NCBI GenBank assembly: GCA_028285035.1
Contig: JANQQF010000108.1
Span: 1 to 64,000 of the forward strand
Reading direction: 5' to 3'
From: Phycisphaerae bacterium
GTDB taxonomy: Bacteria > Chloroflexota > Anaerolineae > 4572-78 > J111
DNA length: 64,000 nucleotides
The translations under genes and the position numbers were made by a program. This document shows positions 1-7,976 of the stretch, one piece after another (positions within the stretch are counted from its first letter, which is position 1; every line of letters starts with the position of its first letter). Below the pieces are notes generated by a model, which ran no database searches, was not told where the DNA came from, and saw nothing but the letters and a program-made list of their open reading frames with translations.

Positions 1-1
1 T

Positions 2-2347
2 AAAACTGATGCTGACGGCAACACTGTGATTGGTCGCCAAGCCTTACGCGATGCGTTGTATGCGACCAGTGGTATGGACGGGATCACGGGTAACATCACC
101 TGTAATGACCTCGGTGACTGTGCTGATCCAAAGATTGCTGTCAACCAAATCACTGGCGGGGCCTATGTGCCGATCGGTGGTGGGGCTATGGAAGAAGAGG
201 CAATGGATGATGGCGCAATGATGGATGTTGATATCGAGCCAGTTAACATCGCTATCGTAATGCCCAGTAGCACCACTGACTTGGCCTGGAGTCAATCAAT
301 CTTTGATGCCCTGCTACGCATTCAGGAAGCTGCTGGTGAAGATGTTGTGCAAATCAGCTTCACAGAAGGGATGTTCAACGTCACTGATGCGGCAGCCGCT
401 TTGCGTGACTATGCAGCGGATGGCAACAACATTGTCATCGCCCACGGGACACAGTACGGTAGCTCGCTCTTCGAGATTGCCCCCGACTTCCCAGATACGA
501 CCTTTGTTTACGGGACCGCAACTGACATTGGAACCGATGCTGGTCTGTCAAACGTATTTGCTTATGAAGCGAACGCCCAAGAGGGTGGCTTTGTGAATGG
601 TGTTCTGGCTGCGGCGTTGACCGAGTCAGGCATCATCGGTGTTGTTGGTCCAGTTGAGGCTGGTGATGCTAAGTTGTACATTGACGGCTTTGTGGCTGGT
701 GCCTCTGCGGCTAACCCAGATGCCATTGTTAATATCTCTTACACAGGTTCATTTGGTGACACTGCTTTGGCGGCTGAAGCGGCTAAAGTTCATATTGACG
801 CTGGGGCTGATGTTCTGACCGGTTCTGCACAGCAGGTTGTTGGCGCGATTGGTGTGGCCCAAGAAGAAGGGGTGCCGTGGATGGGGACGCAGTCTGACCA
901 ATCCCCATTGGCCCCTGAAATTGTGGTTTCAACCCAACTCTATGTTTGGGATGAGATTTTGCTTGATATCATCAAGAAACACCAAGCGGGTGAAGTTGGT
1001 GGAACAGCCTACGTGTTGACTTTGGAAAATGGCGGCCTCTCGATGATTTATGGGGATGCTTTGCCAGAAGATGCAGTTAAATCTGCAATGGGTGCTGAAG
1101 TTGCCTTAGCGGGTGGAGCTGATCCCTTGACTGACGATATTTCTCTTGATGGCGCGATGATGGATGATGGTGCTATGGAAGAGGAAGCCATGGAAGCCAC
1201 TGGTGAAGAAGGAACCACTTACAAAATCGGTTTCATCTCTGCGGCCACTGGCCCAGGCTCTGGATTAGGTGTGCCAGAACGAAACACAGCTGACATGATT
1301 GCGCAGCAGCTTGAAGAAGCGGGCGGTATCGTTGGTCCCGATGGCGTCACTCACAAAGTTGAGATTATCGCCTTGGATAGTGAGTCCAACCCAGATACAG
1401 CGGCGGCGGCGGCTAATCGCTTGATTGTTGAAGAAGAGGTTGATGTGTTGGTTGCTGGTAGCTTGAGTGGTAACGCTTTGGCCATGGTACCGATTGCTAC
1501 TGAGAATGAAACGCCGATGATTGGGATGGCTTCGGCTGGTTCAATCGTTCGTGATCCTGAAAGTGGCGAAGTTCGTAAGTGGATTTTCAAAATTCCACAC
1601 GAAAATTCTCAGGTTTCTCAGGCGATGGTTGAAATCTTGAATGCTAATGGGATTACTTCAGTTTGTCACCTTTATGAAAACAGTGGTTATGGTCAAGATA
1701 CTCTGAATCAAGCGACGCCAGTCTTTGAAGCAGCCGGTATCGAAATTGTCTACTCTGACTCATTCGAGCGCACTGATACAGAATTCCCACAGGTTGTATC
1801 TGTGCAAGGGGCAGGCTGTGAAGCTGTTACTGTTGGAGCTATTCCCCCAGGTGCGCCGTTGGTGAGTGCTGCTGTTCTGGATGCGATTCCTGATATGTTG
1901 GTGGTTAATGGTTCAGGGGTTTGTAACCAGCAGTTCATCGACTTGGCCCCCGACTTTGTTGAAGGTCTGATTTTGCCCTGTACGCCGCTCACCGCTGGTG
2001 AAAGCTTGCCGGCAGACTCTCGCAACCGTGACATTGTGGTTCAGTACTTGGCTGACTACGAAGCCTTCACAGGCGAGCAAACCAATCAGTTTGGTGGTAT
2101 TGGCTACGATGCGTTGCAATGGGCCATCATCGGCTTGGAACAACTGGAAGAAGGCTTGTCTCTGGCTGAACGACGTGCTGCTATCCGCGATGGTATTGAA
2201 AATAACGTTAAAGATTGGCCGGGCACTTCAGGGACCTTCACTCTTAGCCCAGATGATCACTTAGGTCTTGAGTTCAGCACCGCGTTTGAGTACGTCCGCG
2301 TTGAAAACGGTACGTATGTGCACTACCCACCGAGCATTTGGGAATAG
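2..2347 (+). CDS. Multi-domain periplasmic substrate-binding protein (LivK tail + BMP/PnrA-like + LivK), 5' partial
   Basis: The reading frame is open from base 2, so the N terminus lies outside the window; the internal GTG at 26 is not the start. Numbered from base 26, three parts are visible. Residues up to about 50 look like the C-terminal end of a type I periplasmic binding domain (Peripla_BP_6). Residues 72-370 resemble a BMP/PnrA-type basic-membrane-protein domain. Residues 397-773 form a complete second LivK-like domain. The parts are joined by two Met/Glu/Asp-rich linkers (about 51-71 and 375-396) that share EEEAM and DDGAM words. Such linkers normally follow the lipobox of Chloroflexota lipoproteins, so this looks like fused binding proteins. 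It sits directly upstream of livHMGF and presumably delivers ligands to that transporter. The ligand cannot be read from the sequence; the BMP family usually binds nucleosides and LivK amino acids or amides. Confidence 0.85.
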   Translation, partial: KTDADGNTVIGRQALRDALYATSGMDGITGNITCNDLGDCADPKIAVNQITGGAYVPIGGGAMEEEAMDDGAMMDVDIEPVNIAIVMPSSTTDLAWSQSIFDALLRIQEAAGEDVVQISFTEGMFNVTDAAAALRDYAADGNNIVIAHGTQYGSSLFEIAPDFPDTTFVYGTATDIGTDAGLSNVFAYEANAQEGGFVNGVLAAALTESGIIGVVGPVEAGDAKLYIDGFVAGASAANPDAIVNISYTGSFGDTALAAEAAKVHIDAGADVLTGSAQQVVGAIGVAQEEGVPWMGTQSDQSPLAPEIVVSTQLYVWDEILLDIIKKHQAGEVGGTAYVLTLENGGLSMIYGDALPEDAVKSAMGAEVALAGGADPLTDDISLDGAMMDDGAMEEEAMEATGEEGTTYKIGFISAATGPGSGLGVPERNTADMIAQQLEEAGGIVGPDGVTHKVEIIALDSESNPDTAAAAANRLIVEEEVDVLVAGSLSGNALAMVPIATENETPMIGMASAGSIVRDPESGEVRKWIFKIPHENSQVSQAMVEILNANGITSVCHLYENSGYGQDTLNQATPVFEAAGIEIVYSDSFERTDTEFPQVVSVQGAGCEAVTVGAIPPGAPLVSAAVLDAIPDMLVVNGSGVCNQQFIDLAPDFVEGLILPCTPLTAGESLPADSRNRDIVVQYLADYEAFTGEQTNQFGGIGYDALQWAIIGLEQLEEGLSLAERRAAIRDGIENNVKDWPGTSGTFTLSPDDHLGLEFSTAFEYVRVENGTYVHYPPSIWE

Positions 2348-2400
2348 AGTAAAATAGTAATTAGTTGTTTAGCTAATTGCTACTTACGATTTGAGTTTAG

Positions 2401-2440
2401 AGAGATTGGAGATTTTTTGCTTGCTTAATCTCCAATCTCT
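2401..2440. repeat. Perfect 14-bp inverted repeat, terminator-like
   Basis: The arms 2401-2414 and 2427-2440 are perfect reverse complements around a 12-base loop. The stem lies 54 bases after the binding-protein stop codon. There is no clean T tract after the right arm, so it may attenuate or stabilise mRNA rather than terminate. It is built of the word AGAGATTGGAGATT, which recurs in degenerate form at 3551-3640. Confidence 0.6.
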
Positions 2441-2467
2441 CCGCTCTAATAAATCCTCATTTGTTGC

Positions 2468-2521
2468 TGGTCACTGGTCATTTCTACCTTGCGAATGACT
2501 AGTGACGAATGACCAATGACC
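2468..2521. repeat. Low-complexity heptad-like intergenic repeat
   Basis: The spacer before livH is made of variants of TGACCAA and TGACTAG words. Its left part (2470-2482) is nearly the reverse complement of 2496-2508, so it can fold. It resembles the short tandem heptamer repeats known from cyanobacterial intergenic DNA. An ATG inside it (2516) is in frame with livH but is unlikely to be the start. Confidence 0.5.
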
Positions 2522-2533
2522 AAAGGATCTGTT

Positions 2534-3550
2534 ATGCAGAAACAGCAAAGTAATATCGGACAACAACTGATTTTCCCGCTGATCATCATCCTATTGTTAG
2601 GGGGGATTATCTACGCGGGCAGCCAGAAGAATTTCGGCTGGCAACAATACACCCAATTGGCTTTAGATGGCTTGCGGGGAGGCACAATTTATGCCTTGAT
2701 CGCCTTGGGCTTTGTTACCGTGTTTAATGTCACCGGTATCATCAATTTTGCTCAAGGCGGATTTGCCATGCTTGGGGCAATGATTTCAGTGACGATTAAC
2801 GATCTGGAAGTCTTGGCGGAATGGTCTGCCGTGCCCCGATTAGCCTTGGCAATTATTGGAGCTATTCTCCTGACTACCCTCATTGGGATCATCATCGAAC
2901 GGGTTACCATTTTCCCGGCACGTAATGCTGAACCATTGACCCTGATCATTATCACGGTTGGGGTATACATTGCGATGCAAGGGGTTGCCCTAATGATTTG
3001 GGGAACCGATTCGTACACCTTACCCTCCTTTACGACCCTTGCTGCTCGGGACTCGACCATCCGTCTCGGCTCTGTCATCATCAAAGCCCAGAGCTTCTGG
3101 ATTTGGGGGACGACCATCGTGGTGATGGCTGCCCTAGCTTACTTCTTCGAGAGAACAATGTGGGGGAAAGCGCTGCGGGCCTGTGCCGTTAATCGTCAAG
3201 CGGCCCGGTTGATGGGCATCAGTCCCAATCGAATGTCGGTCCTGTCCTTTGCCTTGGCTGCTGCTCTTGGTGCCATCGGTGGTATCGTTCTCGCGCCCGC
3301 GACGCGCCCTGTTTATGATATGGGCTTGGTGCTTGGCTTGAAGGGCTTTGTGGCCGCAATTATGGGGGGGTTGGTCAATGCGCCTGCAGCGGTACTGGGA
3401 GGCATTTTGTTGGGAATGATCGAAAATGTAGGGGCTGGTGTGACTCGGGCTGGCATCAAAGATATCTTTGCCTTCATTATTTTAATCTTAGTCCTTCTTT
3501 TCCGTCCTAATGGTATTTTGAGCCGACAACAGTCTGTGGAAAAAGTGTAA
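2534..3550 (+). CDS. livH: Branched-chain amino acid/amide ABC transporter permease, LivH type
   Basis: This is one of the two membrane subunits of a Liv-type importer, about 338 residues, with some eight hydrophobic segments and the family signature of a GGF-rich loop after TM2 (INFAQGGFAMLGA, residues about 70-82). The C terminus has the usual RPNGI ending. I chose ATG 2534 because AAAGGA lies 6 bases upstream; the in-frame ATG at 2516 falls inside a low-complexity repeat. It follows the fused binding protein and is followed by livM after a 99-base spacer that contains a degenerate repeat. It would pair with the LivM subunit and be powered by the two ATPases downstream. Confidence 0.9.
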   Translation: MQKQQSNIGQQLIFPLIIILLLGGIIYAGSQKNFGWQQYTQLALDGLRGGTIYALIALGFVTVFNVTGIINFAQGGFAMLGAMISVTINDLEVLAEWSAVPRLALAIIGAILLTTLIGIIIERVTIFPARNAEPLTLIIITVGVYIAMQGVALMIWGTDSYTLPSFTTLAARDSTIRLGSVIIKAQSFWIWGTTIVVMAALAYFFERTMWGKALRACAVNRQAARLMGISPNRMSVLSFALAAALGAIGGIVLAPATRPVYDMGLVLGLKGFVAAIMGGLVNAPAAVLGGILLGMIENVGAGVTRAGIKDIFAFIILILVLLFRPNGILSRQQSVEKV

Positions 3551-3640
3551 ATCAGGAGATTGGTTATTGGAGGTTAGAGATTTTGTTGCTACATTTACTC
3601 AATTTTTTAAGCTCCAATCTCTAATCTCTCAATCTCTGCC
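3551..3640. repeat. Degenerate AGAGATTGGAG-type intergenic repeat
   Basis: The livH-livM spacer consists mainly of imperfect inverted copies of GGAGATTGG/AATCTCTAATCTC words, the same family as the stem at 2401-2440. A hairpin is possible between about 3566-3582 and 3612-3636, but it has several mismatches. Confidence 0.4.
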
Positions 3641-3649
3641 AAAACAACT

Positions 3650-4762
3650 ATGAAAAATCTTCGAGAATACGCAAATACAATTGGAATTATCCTGCTTATC
3701 ATCGCCATTCTAGCCATCGGTTGGTTTGAGATAAATCAACCAGGCGGCCAAGATTTTGGTGATTTGACAGGCGACATCTTGACCTTTAACACGATGGTCC
3801 GGATTGGTTTGCTGACCATTGTGGTGGTAGGCCTTAATCTGTTGATGGGCTACGCTGGGCAGGTCTCGCTGGGCCAGGCCTCATTCTATGGCATTGGGGC
3901 GTATGTCTCGGCAGTCTTCACCACTCGAGGGATGGCCTTGGGCTTGCCAGAAGGTGTTGTGACAGCTTGGTGGTGGCCGTGGATTTTGATTGTAGTGGGA
4001 ATGATTATTACAGGTGTATTTACCTATTACGTCGGACGCCCCATTCTGAACTTGAAGGGGCACTATCTGGCAATGGCAACCTTGGGCGTTGGCATTATGA
4101 TTTTTATTTTGTTTCGGGAGAATTTTGGCATCAAGCCCAATGATCTCAATATCACAGGTGGCTTTGATGGTCTGCCCGATGTACCTCGGCTGCGAATTGG
4201 AAGTTACGAACTGTGGCCGATTGAACGGTACTACTTCCTCGTTTGGTTCTTTGCCATCTTATCCATCATCCTTTCTTTGAACATCGTCAACTCTCGGGTT
4301 GGTCGGGCCCTGCGAGCCATTCACGGCAGTGAAATTGCCGCTGAGGCGATGGGGGTCGATACCTCGGCTTTCAAAGTGCGCGTCTTTGTGTTTAGTACGA
4401 TGCTGGCTAGTCTAGCGGGAAGTCTGTTTGCTCATTTTCAGGCCGCTGTTTCACCAACCCCGTTTAACTTTGTAGCCTCACTGGAATTAGTAGTAATGGC
4501 CTCTGTGGGGGGGATGAGTGCGGTTTGGGGAGCTCCGCTCGGCGTGGCCTTGATTTTGACCATTGAAGAGTTGCTCCGTTCGCGCTTACATCTTGTGTTT
4601 GAAGGGGCTGGGAGCGAAGTTGAACCTGTGGTGTTTGGCCTCATTTTAGTGACCATTATGATTTTCTTGCCAAACGGTTTAGCCCCGGCTTTGAATGAGT
4701 GGTTGAAAAAACGAGCCGGGGCAAATCAAACTTCGGCTGGTTCAGCGGAGGTGTCGTCGTGA
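3650..4762 (+). CDS. livM: Branched-chain amino acid/amide ABC transporter permease, LivM type
   Basis: This is the second membrane subunit of the Liv importer, 370 residues with about ten hydrophobic segments. The LivM hallmark GYAGQVSLGQASFYGIGAY is present at about residues 68-86, and a conserved GR-ALRAIHGSEIAAEAMGV loop (about 221-240) is the usual ATPase contact (EAA-like) region. The C terminus ends with FLPNGL followed by a short charged, Ser-rich tail. Its last codons overlap the GTG start of livG by four bases (GTGA), which implies translational coupling. Confidence 0.92.
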   Translation: MKNLREYANTIGIILLIIAILAIGWFEINQPGGQDFGDLTGDILTFNTMVRIGLLTIVVVGLNLLMGYAGQVSLGQASFYGIGAYVSAVFTTRGMALGLPEGVVTAWWWPWILIVVGMIITGVFTYYVGRPILNLKGHYLAMATLGVGIMIFILFRENFGIKPNDLNITGGFDGLPDVPRLRIGSYELWPIERYYFLVWFFAILSIILSLNIVNSRVGRALRAIHGSEIAAEAMGVDTSAFKVRVFVFSTMLASLAGSLFAHFQAAVSPTPFNFVASLELVVMASVGGMSAVWGAPLGVALILTIEELLRSRLHLVFEGAGSEVEPVVFGLILVTIMIFLPNGLAPALNEWLKKRAGANQTSAGSAEVSS

Positions 4763-5532
4763 GCCAAAATGGTCAACCTCTCCTTGAAATTAAAGATGTG
4801 GTGATGACCTTTGGCGGGTTGATGGCCCTGAACAATGTCAATAGCCAAGTTCATTCCGGTCAAATTAAAGCGGTCATTGGCCCGAATGGGGCGGGCAAAA
4901 CCACCCTGTTCAATATTGTAACTGGGATTTATAAACCCACCTCGGGCCAGGTTTTGCTCCGGGGTGAAGATATTTCGGGCTTGAAATCCAATGTAGTGTC
5001 AGGCAAGGGGATCGCCCGGACATTTCAGACCATTCGGCTGTTTCACGGCATGAGCGTATTGGAAAATGTGATGCTGGGCCAACATCGGCACACCAAGACA
5101 GGTTTTCTAGGGGCTGCTCTTAAATTTCCGAGTGCTCAACAGGAAGAGAAAATGGTGCGCGAAAAGGCGATGGCTTTGCTGGAGTTGGTTGATCTCGCCA
5201 ATGTAGCCAATGAAGAGGCTACCAATTTGCCTTTTGGGATGCAACGCAAGCTAGAAATTGCCCGCGCCCTAGCCACCGAACCGGCTTTGTTGATGCTTGA
5301 TGAGCCAGCCTCCGGTCTAAACGCCAGTGAAGGCGAACGGCTGGTCGAACTCATTCGCCAAATTCGCGATCAGGGCACCACTGTTGTTTTGGTTGAGCAC
5401 GATATGGATTTGGTGATGGGCCTCGTTGATGATGTACTGGTGCTAGTCTATGGCACACCGATCGCCGAAGGTCCGCCGCAAGCGGTACAGCAGAATCCTG
5501 AGGTGATTGCAGCCTATTTGGGCGAGGATTAA
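4759..5532 (+). CDS. livG: Liv-type ABC transporter ATP-binding protein, LivG
   Basis: This is a nucleotide-binding subunit of 257 residues from GTG 4759. It has Walker A GPNGAGKTT, the LivG-typical RTFQTIRLF segment, Walker B LLMLDEPASGLN and the switch histidine in LVEHDMD. The GTG start overlaps the livM stop as GTGA and is preceded by a GCGGAGGTG ribosome-binding site. An in-frame ATG 60 bases earlier would lie inside livM and add an atypical leader. The signature loop reads LPFGMQRKLEIARAL instead of LSGGQQ, which is normal for LivG. It works as a heterodimer with LivF (7156-7887), although the two genes are separated here by a methyltransferase gene and a repeat. Confidence 0.92.
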   Translation: MSQNGQPLLEIKDVVMTFGGLMALNNVNSQVHSGQIKAVIGPNGAGKTTLFNIVTGIYKPTSGQVLLRGEDISGLKSNVVSGKGIARTFQTIRLFHGMSVLENVMLGQHRHTKTGFLGAALKFPSAQQEEKMVREKAMALLELVDLANVANEEATNLPFGMQRKLEIARALATEPALLMLDEPASGLNASEGERLVELIRQIRDQGTTVVLVEHDMDLVMGLVDDVLVLVYGTPIAEGPPQAVQQNPEVIAAYLGED

Positions 5533-5568
5533 GCGTAGCTCAAAGTTGAGCTGAAAGAGGAGACGTTG

Positions 5569-6678
5569 ATGACAACTAAACCCACCCCCCCCTTCCGAGC
5601 CGAACATATTGGCAGCTTGCTGCGTCCTGCTGAATTACTAGAAAAACGTAAAGCCTTTGACACTGGACAAATTTCAGCTGAGGCGCTAAGAGAAGTTGAA
5701 GATCGCTACATCAAAGATGCGGTGGCTTTGCAGGAAGAAGTCGGACTACAATCCATCACGGATGGAGAGTATCGCCGGATCATTTATTTTGGGCACTTTC
5801 CGGCGGCGGTGGAAGGCTTTACCGAGATGGAAGCCGAACTCGACTTTAAGGATGAGGCGGGTCAGAAGATGAAGTATCTGACCCCGGTGGTCACAGGAAA
5901 GCTACGCCGAGCACGAGGCATTGCCACCGACGAATACCTTTATGTCAAATCACTAACCCATCTCACTCCCAAAGTGACCTTGCCTAGCCCTTGTTCCCAG
6001 CACTATTTTCGCTGGCGAGAGGGGATTTCAGAGCAAGCGTATCCGGATATTGATGAATTTTTCTACGACGTGGCCCGTGTTTATCAAGAAGAACTGGCTG
6101 AATTGGCCTCGTTAGGGGTGACCTATGTGCAACTTGATGATGTATCATTACCATTGCTGTGTGATGATCGATTGCGGGCTGGCTTTATCGAGCGGGGCTA
6201 TGATCCAGACACGATGGTCGGCAAGTATATCGATGTCATTAATGAGTCGATAAAAAGCAAACCCGACATAATGACGATAGGAATGCATTTCTGTCGAGGG
6301 AACAATCAAGGCAAGTGGTTAGGGGCTGGGGGCTACGATTATGTAGCCGAGCGAATTTTTAACGGCCTCGATATCGATGCCTTTTTTATGGAGTACGACT
6401 CACCACGCGCAGGTAGTTTCGAGCCGTTGCGTTTTATGCCAGATGATAAGCATGTTATCCTGGGATTAGTTAGCACGAAAATCCCGGAGCTTGAGTCGGA
6501 AGCTGAACTTGGACAGCGAATTGACGAAGCCAGTCAACACGTGCCCTTGGACCGACTTTCGCTGAGTCCACAGTGTGGCTTTGCCAGTACCGCGCCGGGG
6601 AATCCCGTTACCGTCGATGATCAGCGGGCCAAGTTGGCCTTGGTGGTGCGCGTAGCCGATCAAGTGTGGGGTGTGTGA
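5569..6678 (+). CDS. MetE-like (cobalamin-independent) methyltransferase, Meth_synt_2 family
   Basis: This 369-residue protein matches the C-terminal catalytic half of cobalamin-independent methionine synthase (YxjG/YxjH-like single-domain form). The N terminus has RAEHIGSLLRP. The zinc-site residues are visible as H240-x-C242 in a MHFCRGNN motif and C336 in SPQCGFAS. ATG 5569 is preceded by AGAGGAG at a good distance; a TTG three bases earlier is not needed. Single-domain members transfer methyl groups from various donors, and not all make methionine. Its position inside a Liv operon, between livG and livF, suggests that the imported substrate is a methylated or sulfur-containing compound; that link is inference. 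A transporter-linked methionine synthase role is the alternative. Confidence 0.85.
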   Translation: MTTKPTPPFRAEHIGSLLRPAELLEKRKAFDTGQISAEALREVEDRYIKDAVALQEEVGLQSITDGEYRRIIYFGHFPAAVEGFTEMEAELDFKDEAGQKMKYLTPVVTGKLRRARGIATDEYLYVKSLTHLTPKVTLPSPCSQHYFRWREGISEQAYPDIDEFFYDVARVYQEELAELASLGVTYVQLDDVSLPLLCDDRLRAGFIERGYDPDTMVGKYIDVINESIKSKPDIMTIGMHFCRGNNQGKWLGAGGYDYVAERIFNGLDIDAFFMEYDSPRAGSFEPLRFMPDDKHVILGLVSTKIPELESEAELGQRIDEASQHVPLDRLSLSPQCGFASTAPGNPVTVDDQRAKLALVVRVADQVWGV

Positions 6679-7155
6679 AGTAATTAGTAAATAGTAATTG
6701 GTAATTAAATAAAGGGTGTTCATAAGTAGGATTTGGTTGCAAAGTGTGGTCGTCCTGTCATTTCGAACGTAGTGTAACGAAGTGGAGCGCAGAGAGAAAT
6801 CCGCCCAGATATACATAAACGAACATTTTTGTGGATTTGTGCTTCTACTATGCGTCCAGCGAAAAGATGCCTTCTTAAGAAACTGGTTGGTTTGTGTCAT
6901 ACCCGAATGAAGTTGTTGGGTATCCACTGATAGGGGGCAACGAACGGTGGATACCCGCCAGAAGCGCGTGGGAATGACATGCACCAATCTTTCTTTCTTT
7001 TTGTAGAAGACGAGGCATCTGTCTTCTCATTTTCTCGAAATGACATGTCCGAGCGGGTTTTGGTACAGCCTCTGTACCCCTAATTACTAATTATCAATAT
7101 CCAATTACTCATACCGCACTTTGTCTCATAAATTTAGCAAGGTATACCAATTACA
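6679..7155. other. 477-base spacer carrying a nested repeat element
   Basis: No convincing gene lies here. The edges are AT-rich TAATTACTAATTA-type low-complexity words (6680-6712 and 7079-7110). The centre is the inverted-repeat element described at 6756-7045. The open frame that crosses it on the minus strand runs antisense through the end of the methyltransferase gene and through the repeat, and has no coding character. Confidence 0.6.
6756..7045. repeat. 290-bp MITE/REP-like element with nested inverted repeats
   Basis: The element is bounded by perfect 11-bp inverted termini (TGTCATTTCGA at 6756-6766 and its reverse complement at 7035-7045). Inside lies a smaller unit with TGTCAT/ATGACA ends (6895-6900, 6974-6979) enclosing a perfect 10-bp stem (6918-6927 with 6947-6956). 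The words GTCATTTCGAACG and GGATACCCGCCAGAAGCG match interspersed palindromic repeats I recall from many bacterial genomes. It encodes no transposase, so it would be non-autonomous. It separates livF from the rest of the operon. Confidence 0.6.
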
Positions 7156-7887
7156 ATGCTCTTAGATCTTAATTCAGTTAGCAGTTACTACGGTCAAATT
7201 CAGGCTTTAAAATCAATTTCATTACACGTTAACAAAGGTGAGATTGTCGCCCTAATTGGGGCAAACGGAGCGGGTAAAACTACCTTACTGAACAGTATTA
7301 GTGGTTTGCTCACCCCGCGTCAGGGCAAAATTACGTTTGGGGATCGTGAAATTACCCGGATGAATCCTGTCCAAATTGTAGGTTTGGGCATCAGCCATGT
7401 GCCTGAGCATCGTCAGCTATTCGGCACAATGACAGTGTATGATAATCTTTTGTTGGGAGCCTATCATCGTCATCGGCAAAGTGGTCGAGCTGGCCTTGAA
7501 CGGGATGTGGCGCAGGTGTATGAGGTGTTTCCCCGTCTTCGGGAGCGAAAGACTCAACTCGCGGGAACGTTGAGTGGTGGGGAACAGCAGATGCTAGCCA
7601 TTGGGCGTGGGCTGATGGCTCAGCCCAAGTTGATGCTCTTAGATGAGCCTTCGTTGGGGTTGGCCCCGCTCATTGCCAAGGATCTTTTTGCTGTCATCGC
7701 TTCGTTGCGCGAGGCTGGGCAAACGGTTCTTTTAGTTGAGCAAAATGCACGGGCAGCCTTGAGGCTGGCGGATCGGGCCTATGTCTTGGAAACAGGGAGT
7801 ATTTTTTTAGAAGGTACTGCAGATGACCTATTAAAAGATTCGCGGGTACAGGAGGCATACTTAGGCGGTCAACAACTAACTTCTTAA
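7156..7887 (+). CDS. livF: Liv-type ABC transporter ATP-binding protein, LivF
   Basis: This is the second nucleotide-binding subunit, 243 residues. It has Walker A GANGAGKTT, signature LSGGEQQMLAIGRGLM and Walker B LMLLDEPSLGLAP, with the LivF-type VEQNARAAL switch. The ATG start is the first in frame; only a weak purine stretch (AGCAAGG) lies upstream. It completes the Liv importer with livHMG, even though a methyltransferase gene and a mobile-looking repeat intervene, so it may depend partly on its own promoter. Confidence 0.92.
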   Translation: MLLDLNSVSSYYGQIQALKSISLHVNKGEIVALIGANGAGKTTLLNSISGLLTPRQGKITFGDREITRMNPVQIVGLGISHVPEHRQLFGTMTVYDNLLLGAYHRHRQSGRAGLERDVAQVYEVFPRLRERKTQLAGTLSGGEQQMLAIGRGLMAQPKLMLLDEPSLGLAPLIAKDLFAVIASLREAGQTVLLVEQNARAALRLADRAYVLETGSIFLEGTADDLLKDSRVQEAYLGGQQLTS

Positions 7888-7976
7888 TCAGCTACAGCCT
7901 AAATGAACTCTCCTAACTTTTTGCTCATTCTACAGAAAAGTAATCGGTTAGGCACTATTGCGAAAGGAAACAAGCA

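Noticed and set aside
6466..6987. 173-codon minus-strand frame
   Set aside because: It runs antisense through the end of the methyltransferase gene and then through the repeat element; the composition is not protein-like.
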